Positions 1-11,350 of a DNA stretch of 64,000 nucleotides are shown here, piece after piece. The notes under the pieces are model-generated. The model saw nothing but the letters and a program-made list of their open reading frames with translations, did not search any database and was not told the DNA's origin. The stretch spans positions 1,996,501-2,060,500 of the forward strand of contig CM064862.1 in NCBI GenBank assembly GCA_032719365.1, given 5' to 3'. The stretch is from Prinsepia uniflora (Eukaryota; Streptophyta; Magnoliopsida; Rosales; Rosaceae). Numbering within the stretch: position 1 is the stretch's first letter; the number at the start of each line of letters is the position of its first letter. A program made the position numbers and the translations under genes.

Positions 1-64
1 GAAATGGGCCCACCGGCCCAACAAACAAGAGAACAATTGTGTCACCAGTATTTTATAAAACTTT

Positions 65-1378
65 TTAGTCAGGAATGCATCATCAATTATCAAATTTATT
101 TTAAAATGCACCCTAAATTTAGCGTTAAATTTCTCCATAAATTTGCAATTTCGTTTCAAAACACATTTTTTTTTCCGTCTAAGAGTGTTAGATGGAGAAT
201 TAAATTGGTATTTTTAAACAGCTAAACTTTTAAAATTATAATGAAGGTGAGATGGCAGGCGACACATCAGCTGCCTATGTGGCAAAATAAACCCCAAATA
301 ATGGGGTTTTGGTCCTTTTGGTTGTGGGTCGTGGTTCAGATAAAAAAAACGATGGGTTCGTGGTGAAGAAGCAACCCCGCGAAGGCGAGTTTGGTCCCCG
401 CGAAGTCGAGCTTGGTCTCCCGGCATTTCGTGGTCTTGGTCGAGGGTTGGTCCCCGAGCAACAGAGAAGAAGCCCCGCGAGCAGAGAAGACGATGGCTAT
501 GTCACATTTGTGCGTAGTTGTGAATTTGTGTTCTCCTAGCGCATGTTTATGTTTTGGTATATTTTGAGGATTCCCTAGTGAAAAAGGCTTTCGATTTGGA
601 TATTTTAAACCATAAAGGTCGAGGCTTTTGGGTAGAGTTTGTGAGAAAAAGGTTGTTGTAGGAAAGGGATATCTGGTGATAAACATAAAACGGAAAGAAG
701 AAGGTAATAGAATCAAAGATGGAATGAAAATACTTGAATTGTAGGTCAAAGAAACTATATAGTTTGGTTTCTGGAATTATATGGACAAAAACAGAGTAGA
801 TCATTGCAGGATCAAATTCAAAACATGGAAAAAGAACATGCCGCATGATCTGAGCATGATCTGAGCCTAGAAAATCTTCAGAGACCTCAAATGAACCTAG
901 GGCAAGCCAAGCGCTGTAGTCTTCGCATGATCTGGCCGTCGTCTTCTCTGCTCGCGGGGTTTCTTCTCTGCTGCTCGAGGACCAAACTCGCCCTCGACCA
1001 CGACCACGAAACGCCGGGAGACCAAACTTGACTTCGCTGGGACCAAACTCGCCTTCGCGGGGTTGCTTCTTCACCACGAACCCACTGCTTTTTTTTTTTT
1101 AACTGAACCACGACCCACGACCAAAAGGACCAAGACCCATTGGGGTTAATTTTGCCACATAACCAGCTGATGTGTCACCCAATCGGCTGGCATCTCACCT
1201 TCGTTATAATTTTAAAAGCGTAGCTGTTTAAAATGACCAATTTAACCCTCTATTTAACATTCCTAGACGAAAAATATGTGCTTTGGAACGAAACTGTTTA
1301 GAGTGCAACCTGACGCGAAAACGAGTTCGAAGTGCATTTTAAGGCAAATTTGGTAGTTTATGGTGCATTCTGACTAAT
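65..1378. mobile_element. Long terminal-inverted-repeat DNA element (MULE-like or foldback)
   Basis: The left arm (about 65-500) and right arm (about 930-1378) are near-complete reverse complements. Both begin with TTAGTCAG followed by a block containing AATGCA, and share 'GCAACCCCGCGAAGGCGAG' and the internal end 'GAGCAGAGAAGACGA'. The roughly 430 bp middle has no recognisable coding content. Open frames across the arms on both strands (for example 547-1077, minus) are a by-product of the GC-rich arms and match no protein family I know. A T/A-rich flank is present on both sides, but I could not fix a clean target-site duplication. Arms this long suggest a non-autonomous Mutator-like or foldback element; the superfamily is inferred. 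Confidence 0.75.
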
Positions 1379-1862
1379 TTTTTTTTTTATAATAAGGTAG
1401 TAATTTACCGTAATATTTAACACATTTGATATGTTAATTAATGTGATATTTTATTTAATACATTAAATAATATCTATAAATTTTATTAATTCATTGAAAT
1501 AACATTTCTTGTTAATTGAAACATCAAATAATTTAATTAATATAGTCAATTAAATATGTTTAAATATCATTTCTCTTTTTGGATTTAACAAAAAAAAAAT
1601 TCTATTTATTGATGTGTCGTTCTCTTTACCATAAAAAATAAAAATATTAAAAATAATATATATAAATTTTATTTGTTTATTAAAATAACATCTCTTATTA
1701 ATTGGCACATCAACCGATCCAAATTTCTATTTTACATTAATTTTATGACAAAATTGAGTTAAAAATATTCCAATCATCTACCAAAAGAGGCAACTTTCCG
1801 TCCTTCTTTATAGGTCGAAATATGCAAAAGCGAACGCCTATAAGGTTGTTCTTGTTTTGGCC
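1379..1862. other. AT-rich intergenic stretch
   Basis: This is AT-rich sequence between the inverted-repeat element and the 3' end of the GMC oxidoreductase gene. I see no gene. It probably holds the minus-strand 3' UTR and polyadenylation signals of that gene near 1700-1860. Confidence 0.5.
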
Positions 1863-4800
1863 TCATATCATACACACACTGAACACAAACAAATAAAGCA
1901 ACGTGAACAACAACATAACAATCACACAAGGAGAAAACCAAATCCCAAACTCACCAGACCCTTCACAATCATCACCTTCCCAATCGAAAGCCTCTTTCCT
2001 TCTCTTCCTTCCCTCTCCATTTCCACCCTTTTCAGCCAATCTTATATGACCCAAAATCTGAGGAAACACCTTTTTACAAGACTTTTCTCCAATCAACAAA
2101 TCTGAATGCCCAAAACCCTCCACAACCAACCTTTCATGCCTAAACCCAGGCTGATGCAACCTCATGTATCTGTGAGCAAGGAAAGATGTGAGAGGAGTCA
2201 CAAGGAGAGACCGCCCGCCGGAGATGTAAAGCGTTGGGAGTGCCATTCTTTCTGGATGGATCAAATATGAGTTGCTGCCATTGCTGTCTACTATAAAACC
2301 CGAATTACAGATTTTTCGGAGGTGTGAAAATGCTGCCATTGGAAGCCTTGTTGAGCTGTGCTTGTTCAACCACTGGTGCAATCTAGGGCTTATGTTTTCA
2401 TGCCAGAATGTGTTGCCAAATATGCCTGAAAAAACTTCACATTCAGTGCAGGTGCATCTCTCGTACCGGGGTATGAAGCGGGATATGAGTTTCAGGAGGC
2501 TGTGGCGTGAGCTGACTGGTGATGTTTCTAGGAGAGGAAGTATCTTGTTGTTTCCAAGTATGAACATTGAAAGCTGCATACGAAAATATTACTATGAGAC
2601 AATTGTTTACTTCTTTTTCCTGAAGATTTTGAATTAACCAATGGTGTTACGTACTAAGTTAAAACCCAAGTTTTTTTATAATTGTGATTTCACTTGCTTT
2701 TGTTGTAATTAAGGATGCTTAACTGTTAAGGATTTAGAGATCTTTGGTGGGAGAGATTATACTGGATCAGATAACTTATCAAAGTTAAGGTATGAAGGTA
2801 ACTCATTGAAAGGGACTAGAGGGGAATAGATATGAAAGAAAACTTGCTTTACTGCGAAAAAAATTCACTTCTACCTCACAAATACCTTGATTTGAGTATT
2901 TATCTAATCCAATACCCTCTCCTCCAGTAAATGGGGCCTTAGGGTTTTCAAAAAGATTATGAGAGGGGAGGGAGTGTTTCTGTCGGGTGCTGGTAGAGTG
3001 GTAGGAGAGCTTTTGGCTTAAGTTTTAGTCATCGGGTAATGGTGGGGGCCCAAAACTAAAGAACTAAACTTCAAGTCATGAATGATTAACTCGATATATT
3101 TTTTTTAAGGACACAACAATTTCAAATTTTGGGATAGAGGTATTTTCGGTTGTCCTTTGGCACTTTTGTCCTTATTTGTCAAATTTTAAAGTAGGTTGTC
3201 CTTAGTTGTCAAAAATTTCAAATTTGTTATTGTATAAAATAAGAGTTCTCAAGGATCTCTATATCATCAACTTAATAACTTATAAGGCTCAAGCAAAAAA
3301 GATTTAATATGAGCTCGGCAGCAGAGAGAGAGAGAGAGAGAGAGCTCACCGGCAGGAGAGGAAGCCACATTTTGACTCTGGACAAATGAGTAAGCTTGAA
3401 GAACATTGAAGAGTTGGTGCACGAAAGAGAGGCTATACGAGTTGCAGAGACATGACCTCCCATGATAGCTATGTGAATGGCTAAGCCTCCAACACAATGT
3501 GCAACTACATGCACCTTTACACAAGCTCCATGAAACTTAATGATCTTATTAATTGCTGCAAGATAAGCAAAGCAATTGGAAAATTCTCATTGACATGCAA
3601 TATAATTAAGAATAGTTGAGTACAATTACTGCTCATTTGGAGTGTTGTATGGATTGGATTGCATAACTCATCAAATTCAAAGTATTTAGAACGAAAGAAC
3701 ATTCAATTTTACCTTCAAAGTACCTTGAACTTGACAGATTATACAATCCAGTGTAATACAACTCACTACAAAAGTTCTTAAGAGTATATATGTTTAGGAC
3801 CGTTTACCAGCAGGGATATCAAATCTTCCAACATCTTCAATTGTAAAATTGTTTGAAGGATTCAGAGGGTGCAATCTTGATTGCAATAGCCATGTTTCAT
3901 GCCCGTGTTCAAGTAAGGTTCTGACCAAGTCATTTGGCTCAGTCGGTAGCCAGTAACTCTCAGTTGAGTATCCATTAAGAAGGAGAACTGGGTTTGGTTG
4001 TTCATCATATTCTTTAAGCTGCGACAAAATATGGTGACGCTTCCATTGTCTGCAACTGATATTGAATCCATCTTCTGCATGATACATGGGACATGAAATT
4101 AGGAGCTCAAGTAGCAGCAACAATAAAAGGAACAAGAAAACCAAGTTTAAAGTCAAAATCTGAATTTTGAGCTTTTTTTACACAATACTAAAGATTGCCG
4201 ACCAAAACTTAATAAATCAATCTCAAAATACCCAGTGAACTTTAAAATATCTCAATTTACTCTCTATGTTCTTTAATTGTGTCCCAATTTTCCCCTTTAT
4301 TTAACTTCATCCCTTGTTCTCGTTGAAATTGTTTATGTGGTGCCTACCTGGCAGGCTGGCATATTTTAATAGGCAATGTGGTCCTTTGGAATCCTCAAAC
4401 ATATTCACTTGTTTTTAGCCTGCAAAAATGAAAACCAATTTCCCAAATGAACCAAAACTTTCCAATCCAGCTCAAATCAGTCTTAGGGAGACAAGACTAA
4501 TTTCAGCCGGATTGGAAAATTTTGTGAGGGATTAGGGTTTGATTTCGTAGGCCAAATTTAAGGCTTAAAAGGACCCACAATTTCCATTTAAAATACACTA
4601 AGTAAGCACCACATAAACAATTTTAACTGCAGCCCAAATGACGTTAATGGAAAAGGCAACCTGAGACAATTAAAATAGATAAGGTATGAATTAGAGGCTT
4701 CCAAGCAATGGATCAAAATGCTACCTGTATTTAGTTCATGGCAAGTGCTGCTGGGATAAGATTTATCTTGAAAATATGATAGATTTAAGTCCTTGTGGTT

Positions 4801-7800
4801 GCCTCGAGGTATCTGAAAGATATAGGTTCTTAAGAGAGCCCCTGATAGGAAGCATATGAACCTTCCCTTGTTGCTTCCTTCAAGGCTTATGAAGCTCTTA
4901 AGAAGCTCCATCACAGAAATACTAAGCTCTCCTTTCAAAATCATGGTCTCATGATTCTTTGAGTTTTTCTCAGCAACTTTTACAAACGTCACATGCAGTG
5001 TTGTCATCTCCCTCCAAGAAAATAATGGAAAGAGATAAGGATTCATTATCTTTCTTCCCTCAAGAACATATCTGCATCGAAACAGTTACCATTTAGCGAT
5101 AATTATGTTTAAGAACACAATAAATAGCTAAAGTTGTATAGAAAAACAATCAACTTTTTTACAACCAAGGACAAAAGCATATTTTAAATTCTTAGAACTA
5201 TGATTTTACTTATTCGCCCTCAACTCCTCAAGGCAGCCAAGTGTGTTATGTGCCAAGTTCAAACCCTACTTTTAGAATTGAAATTTTACTTATTTTCCCT
5301 TGTTGGAATCAAGGGTGTTGTTGAGATTAAGAGTTTTATGATTAGGCTTTTAGAAAGGTGTAGGAAGAGGTAGAAGCTCCGAAGGTTGGTCTAGAACTGT
5401 GTCCTTATGTGTAAAAGAGAAGGTTGTAAAAGAATCTATGGCATCGACCTTGACATTTGAATTGTGAAAAAATAAACAAAGAAAAATCTACCGAACTTTG
5501 AAGTTTCACATACCTTGATCCAGTAGAAAACGCAAGAAGAAAGAAAAATTTATCGAACTTTGAAGTTTCACATACCTTGATCCAGTAGCAGCAGCAAGAA
5601 GAAGATGATAATGCATATAATGTGTGTAAGGAGTTCTAAAATCCACTTCACACAAATTAATGTCCCCATCTATGACATGTAAGTCATCTTTCTCAAAGGC
5701 TCTACACTCCACATGCCCTCCAACTTTCCCTCTGAGAAGGGGATGTGACTCTTCAACACCCAACTTCCTTTCATCAGAGTGCTTCTGGTCCTGATGGTTC
5801 ATCTTCATTTTGAGATAAGCTGTAACTGGTATACCCCCAACATAACCCCTCATGGTTTCTTTCACATGAACCACCGATCTCTGATCATTGATTACAGGTG
5901 TGACAGCACATTCAATAACTTTACTCTTGTAATTGAGAACATCTTGTACAAGTTGCCTACTTATGTGCTCAGCTGCAGTCGCGATTGTAAGAGATGGATT
6001 TAGTCCAACAGAGCATGGGATCAAAGAAGCATCACACACGTACAGGCCGGGATGTACTGTCATGGGATGATCTCGGTCAAAAACCTGCCCGCTGGAGTTG
6101 CAGACGCCACGTGAAGGATCTGATGATGCATTGCAACCTCCTAAAAGATGAACTGATGTGCTTCGGTATTTTGACATAAAGAGAATTCCTCCTAACTTCT
6201 TAGTGAGCTTTTGGAAAGCTTGAATCTTTTGTGGGAGAAGGGAATCATGAGGTGGAGTGAAGCAGATTTTGTTTCTGCCTTTTTGTAAAAATATATTACC
6301 ATTACTTTCATCATGTCCCAATGCAATAAGAACCATTGCTTGGCTTGCTTTACAACCTATGATATGTTTTATCTTGTCTATAATCCCATGAAAAAACCAG
6401 TATCCAACTGGCCAACCATACGTTGTAATTCCTTTAAACAGCATGTAGGGATAAGATGTTGGAAGCACAGCACTCTGTCAATCATATGAATAAAAGCATT
6501 TTCATACAGTTCAAATTAGGATTTATGGCACCTAAACTCAATCTAGATTTCCCACCCGATAAGTGAATGCTACATCGTTAATTCCCCTAGCAAATTAAAA
6601 CTGAAGAACTAAAGCCAGTTAGTTAAAAGAACTTAAAAGAAAGAGTTGAACCTGGATTGTAAAACCAAGTGAAGAAGTGTAAGATGAAGAGATGGATGGC
6701 CCCGGCCTTTCTTCAAATGGTGTCTTAAACACTTGCTTTCTGTCTAATCCATAACCTTTAAGTGGAGCTGGGCTCCCAGCGAGATAAGCCACAGTATTCC
6801 CATTGCAGCTGAATCCAGATCCAAGTGCTTCTGAAAGTTTGAGTCCTCTCATTTGTGACTGTAAGAGTATCTTAGTAGTGCCAAAAACTCCGGCTGCGAA
6901 AAGCATGTCCAGAAGTTGTTAAAATTGTGATCATCAAAGTTTTCAGAAGACAAGTCCTTTGAGTATCTCTTACCTGATAGGATCACGAAGTCAGAGGTTA
7001 TATAATCAATCTCATTTAAGTAAACAAGCCATCTTCGATTTCTTCTGCAGATTTTGCCTTCATATTGGAAATTTTCACACAGGTTTTTAACCACATATTC
7101 TACTTGGCATTCTGTTTTGACAGTGCATCCAGCCTGCTTCACAGCAACGTTGGTGTTAGTGGAAAAATTAAGGTAAAGACTTTTCAATAACATATCAGGT
7201 AAGAGAAGACATGCCTGGATTGCTGAATGTAGATAGTTTTTGTCGGTAGAACTTTTGGCGTCATAAGGACATCCAGAAAGACAGTTCCCACAGGCTAAGC
7301 ATGTACCCATTGAATCAGATAGACGTTCTTCAGAGTCAAAATTCACACTAAGCTTCACTGGAGTCTCGGAAGTTTCTCCAATCTCTCTGCTAGCAACTTC
7401 TTCCATGGATTTCGCCATAGGAAACTTGACAGGAACACTTTGTGCTTTCAGCATGGTTGATGCAGAAGCTTCACAGTTTTCCCAATTTCTTTCCCAATCC
7501 TTTGGCCACTTTGGATGCCGTCTAGCACGAATTGGAGTGGGCACCAAAACTCCTGCATTCACTAGTGAGCCTCCTCCAAGGCCACAGGCAACTGCAGCTA
7601 GAGAATCATTTTGCACATGGACCTAGGCTTTCATTACAACAAAATGCACATAATTTAAAACGAGCCAGGAGAGACAATATCCGAACACAATGAGAACAGC
7701 AAGAAAAAGAAAGAAAAAAAACCTGGAACAATGCATCTTTTGGTCCAAAGCTAATGCCGAGATTCTGGTCCTCCATCCTCATTGCTGATAAGATCTTTGA

Positions 7801-7986
7801 GCTGTCAGTTGGAAAGTCCTTAGCATCCCATCTCCGGCCTTTCTCAAGTAAACATACCTTTATACCTGCCATAGACAACCTACAAGCAGCAACAGAACCA
7901 CCATAGCCAGACCCCACAACAACAGCATCATAACCGTCTTCTTGTCCATCACCGCAGCCTCCTTTTAACTTCTCTTTTTCGTCCAT
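1863..7986 (-). CDS. GMC oxidoreductase (cholesterol-oxidase-like) fused to alpha/beta hydrolase
   Basis: Nine coding exons on the minus strand keep frame throughout: 7986-7723, 7622-7215, 7133-6974, 6893-6652, 6474-5576, 5071-4725, 4074-3808, 3555-3350 and 2573-1863. They give about 1167 residues. The N-terminus has the FAD-binding glycine motif (VVVGSGYGGSVAA, about residue 22). A CxxCxxCxxxC motif lies at 196-206, and the GMC C-terminal block (HPMTVHPGLYVCDASL) is in exon 5. From about residue 660 an alpha/beta-hydrolase domain follows. Its nucleophile elbow reads AHCVGG, so Cys (about 883) stands where Ser is usual, and a likely catalytic His lies in GFGHSD. The tail has a hydrophobic segment that could anchor it to a membrane. 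The architecture matches long plant proteins annotated as cholesterol-oxidase-like GMC enzymes. The natural substrate is unknown, and steroid or lipid oxidation is only inferred. The intron 2 donor appears to be GC. Confidence 0.9.
3321..3344. repeat. (AG)n microsatellite beside exon 8 donor
   Basis: A run of about eleven AG dinucleotides lies in intron 8 of the GMC gene, directly next to the minus-strand 5' splice site at 3349. Confidence 0.85.
4260..4680. mobile_element. Probable MITE inside an intron of the GMC gene
   Basis: The two ends are imperfect inverted repeats. One side (about 4273) begins TTAATTGTGTC and the other (about 4673, read in reverse) begins TTAATTGTCTC. Both also carry AAATTGTTTATGTGGTGC (4327 forward, 4600 reverse). 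The interior is non-coding. It lies wholly inside intron 6 (4075-4724). Family and exact ends are uncertain. Confidence 0.5.
5492..5590. repeat. 62-bp tandem duplication spanning a splice donor
   Basis: The segment starting CGAACTTTGAAGTTTCACAT occurs at 5492 and again at 5554, a 62-bp period. Each copy carries the sequence ACCTTGATCCAGTAG, which on the minus strand is the end of exon 5 plus its GT donor. The upstream copy (donor at 5574-5575) keeps the coding sequence intact. The second copy (near 5513) is a decoy donor inside the intron. Confidence 0.85.
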
Positions 7987-8572
7987 TTTCTTTTAAGTCT
8001 CTCAAATCAAAGAATGCATGACACTTTCTTATTTACAGTAAATAAAACACCAAAGGACAGTGAGAATTTCAGTCTCAGATTCAAGAAACTTATAGCGAAA
8101 GCATACTTCCAACATCGAAAGTACTGTATATAAAATTTTGTTCCTTTGTATGTTTTTTTTAATAGCTATGATTAGAATTTCATTCTTTAGCATGAAGAAA
8201 ACAATGAAATAATCAAGACAATTGAAAGATAATTACCTAGTAATAAGCTCCTAAACAATGTAAAAACTATATGCCAAGATACAGCTGATCTTATGTGGCC
8301 AGCAACATAGAAGGCATAAAACTAAAACAATATAAAATCTGAAGTGACAGTATTATTGTGTCTGCATCCTAAAAAGAACCTTTTATGCTATTTGTTGACA
8401 AACCCAGTTCATTCTTTTCTGCATTGACATTAAAAAATGTCCTAATTGGGCTCTTAGCTCAAAGAAAAAAAATTGGTATTACCTAAAATAAATAAACACT
8501 TGTAAACAGAAGATTCAGAATTCAAATATGTAAGCACAAGATTGAGAACTCAAATATGTATGACAAACTTGT
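7987..8572. promoter_or_regulatory. Intergenic region upstream of the GMC gene
   Basis: This 586-bp AT-rich stretch lies between the GMC gene start codon (7986, minus) and the stop codon of the next minus-strand gene (8573). It must hold the GMC 5' UTR and promoter and the neighbour's 3' UTR. I see no distinct motif that I can assign. Confidence 0.4.
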
Positions 8573-9171
8573 TTACAATCTAGCGATTTGAACCGACTTC
8601 TGAAGAGCCGACATTAGACTTCTCATTATTCTTGGCTCGCCGGGAGGTGTCTTGTCCTTCAAGCGCCCATTTCTCACAGCACGAAAAACTGGCCCAGAAT
8701 CAGCAATTGCTGGAAACACCAAGCAGTCTATGTACACAGGGACCTTGGTCTCCCCCTCCCCAATTGTAATAAACCCTAATCTAGTCCCACCTGCAATTTT
8801 ATCTACCTGTTTCATTGCAATAACGTACAATTCATTACGTAATTGTCCGTATAACAGATGTTAAGAACTTCAGCACCAAAGTTTTTGACTTTTAAAATTT
8901 TAACCACTTAAAAGAAGTTTCAAGTTGCTATATTGAGATTAAAAACTATGTCTTCCTAGACTTTCCTGAACACCCAATAAAACTAAGAGAGTATAAATTA
9001 AAAACTGTGGATTGTGTACCTTCAAAGGCACGGCAAGAGGTAGGTTAGCTCCTTGGCAGAGACTGTTTGCCCACTGTTGAATACCACGCAGCGGTTCATA
9101 CATTAACGAAGAAAAAAAAATCAAAAAGAAAAAATCTAACCTAATTCGCTAGAAAGAGGGGTCGAACCTCT

Positions 9172-9203
<32 letters not shown>

Positions 9204-9609
9204 AACTGAGCTATTCCAGCTTTGTTGATAGAGCAGCTGATTCCAATAGTAAGGGTAGAACATAGAAGCAGTGTTACCTGGAAGAGCAAGAGTTGGAATC
9301 TCGGAACATCGGTATCGGAAGGCAATTTCATGGTGCCAAGCAAGACGCGTCGTCGGAAGGCACAAGGCTGTTACGTTCCTGAGCCGACGCTTTGGCTATT
9401 GTCGATAGATTGGGTTAGTTGCGGTGGCCGGAACTTAAACTCAGCTTAGGGAAGAAGCAGTAGCTGGTGGTAGTGGCGGCGGAGGACACTAGTGGCCAGG
9501 AAGCTGCCACCGACAGAGGGGGAGAAAGTGGCAGGCGGGAATTGGGTTTGGCACGTACGGAGTGGGCGTGAAGTAGCTTCGCTCCTCCTGCAGTCACAGC
9601 ATTTGCCAT
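8573..9609 (-). CDS. Small conserved plant protein (DUF7148-like), 5' part disrupted
   Basis: Three minus-strand exons are supported: 9609-9278, 9073-9020 and 8806-8573. The conserved part reads MKLPSDTDVPRFQLLLFQ, then WANSLCQGANLPLAVPLK, then a 77-residue exon ending KSVQIARL and a stop. It resembles a plant family of unknown function that is usually plastid-targeted (Arabidopsis At5g52960 type, from memory). An ATG at 9609 opens a Ser/Ala-rich, transit-peptide-like stretch, but that frame has TAA at 9417-9415 and then a one-base shift near 9345. At the shift, VPSDDAS in the upstream frame is followed by LGTMKLP in another frame. As it stands, only a start at 9331 (113 residues, no transit peptide) gives an open product. 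This is either a real lesion, an unrecognised tiny intron, or sequence error. A CACGTG box sits at 9781-9786 upstream. Confidence 0.72.
9147..9220 (-). tRNA. tRNA-Asn (GUU), nested in a protein-gene intron
   Basis: The minus strand folds as a complete 74-nt cloverleaf. The acceptor stem is GCTGGAA with TTCTAGC (one G-T pair) and discriminator G. The D arm is GCTC/GAGC, the anticodon stem TGTGG/CCACA with loop CTGTTAA (anticodon GTT), and the T arm AGAGG-TTCGACC-CCTCT. A-box and B-box promoter sequences are intact, and a T-run follows the 3' end on the minus strand. There is no intron. It lies on the same strand within intron 1 (9074-9277) of the DUF7148-like gene, 57 nt from the donor and 73 nt from the acceptor. 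Confidence 0.96.
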
Positions 9610-10039
9610 GGCGATTCAAATGAAGAGGCCTTATGTTCTCGTGGATCTTTAGAATTGAGAGATTGGATTCCGAGCAAACGAATAAGCATTTTCAGAGGAT
9701 ATGCTTCTATTCATCTTTGTTTACGAGGCGGGAATGGTTGGCGAGAAGCTCTTCGTCCTCTTTCAACAATCACTCCATTCCACGTGTCCTCAAAGCTGAC
9801 ACTGGTCACCCCACCACATTATACTCTCCACAGTCCATTACTTGACATGATGTTCGGGAATTATTACGTTTCTATATTACATTTTCATTATCATTTCTCT
9901 AAAAAATGAATAAAAATGAATAAAAATTGAAATTGTTTATATAAATTTATATATATTAAGAATGATTAGATAGTCTAAATTTTTGTTTTAATCCGTGCTC
10001 AAAGGAGTAAGGAAACACAACTGAAAAAAAGAAGGCAAA
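9610..10039. promoter_or_regulatory. Upstream region of the DUF7148-like gene with a G-box
   Basis: Non-coding stretch between the start of the minus-strand gene and a LINE remnant. A CACGTG core at 9781-9786 (flanked as CACGTGTC) is a G-box/ABRE-type site about 175 bp upstream of the 9609 ATG, typical of light- or ABA-responsive plant promoters. Its function here is inferred. The 9860-9990 part is AT-rich without features. Confidence 0.45.
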
Positions 10040-11350
10040 GAACTAACAATTATCAATTGGGGAGGCCATCACGACTACACTAGGGAAAATGGGACGAAAA
10101 CTCAGACTTTCCGCTGTATCAATCGTTGTGCATGTGAAGTTAAGGTATCTACTATCGAATTTGCGAATTGGGGGAGCCCAAACAAACTCCACCGAATCGA
10201 ACTTATCCATGGAATACTTAAGATAGGGAATATGGTAGATTTCCCACTTCATATTCCTAATAGAGCCCCTTTAGCTTCCCTTATGAGTTCCAATGAATCA
10301 AACTCAAATACCACATTGTTGTAATCCTCGTGAACCACCAGATTGACTCCTTCCAGCAAAGCCTAGCCTTCAACCTCAATGACTTCAGCCTAACTGAACA
10401 ACAATCAGCGAGGAATGTCTCATCCGTATTTCGCACAATAACACCTAGTCTAGCTCGCATTGTGGGAGACAACCATGAGGCATCAGAGTTTATCTTCACC
10501 AAATTCCGATTATGAGGTTTCCAAGTAAAGGAGAAGCAAGAAACCGTAGCAACAGTAGGGTTCAGGGGAGGAGGTTGAACCGCGACATTCCAATGGTCTG
10601 ATTCCAATGATTTGCCACCTTCAATGACTCTCCAGGGATTAAAGGAACAACCCTCAAAGGTGACCAAGCACCGTTCTTTCCAAATAGTCCAGCAATAGCT
10701 TGCAACAATAGCCATGATTCTCGGTTTCTTCACATTCCAACCAGAAAGTGGAGCTGCAATGTTAGTAAACCAAGATTCAAAAGTAACAATATTTATTGAA
10801 CTTGCAGAATAACCCAGTGTATTCAGAGCAAATAGGGCAAATGGGAGATGAGCCCAAGTGGCACCGGAGGTGAGCTTCCCTACTCAGGAAGTTCCTAATT
10901 CAGAGCAACCACGAACAGTCGTCCAAAGGAAGTTCCTAATTTTTGGAGGTGTCACAAGGTTCCAAATTAACTTCCAAGTCTACATAGGGGTAATGTAGAA
11001 AGATGAAGGATAGGTGGTGGAGAGAGGAGGGGTTTTTTTCCTTAACGAGTGATATCCAGATTTCACAGAGTAGCTCCCATCGAATGCTAAGAGCCAAATT
11101 AAGCGATCATCCCCCTGCTCATCTCCAATAGGCATGGTACAAATCAACTTGACCTCGCCAGAAAGGACATCGCTCAGCTTCTGCCTATCCTAGTCCATGT
11201 ATTGAACATCAATAAAGTCCGCCACCAAATCGTCTAGGTTTGCTTCGATTGGAGCATGGATCTTTGCCTAGAAGTTGGGATGGCCAATAACCCAGGTATT
11301 GATCCAGAACTTGATGGAATGGCCATCGATGACATGTCACTAAGAAGATT
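10040..11350 (-). mobile_element. Degenerate non-LTR (LINE) retrotransposon 3' region
   Basis: On the minus strand, separate reading blocks match the C-terminal part of plant LINE polyproteins. At 11040-11200, LICTMPIGDEQGDDRLIW is followed by GSYSVKSGY, the zinc-binding reverse-transcriptase tail pattern. At 10281-10733, the block KINSDASW...GVIVRNTDETFLADC matches the RNase H-like domain. Stops and frameshifts separate the blocks and there is no reverse-transcriptase core, so this is a dead, 5'-truncated copy. The ends are approximate. Confidence 0.8.

Noticed and set aside
547..1077. 176-residue minus-strand open frame in the left-end element
   Set aside because: It spans the GC-rich inverted arm and unrelated middle sequence, has a near-mirror frame in the other arm, and matches no protein family.
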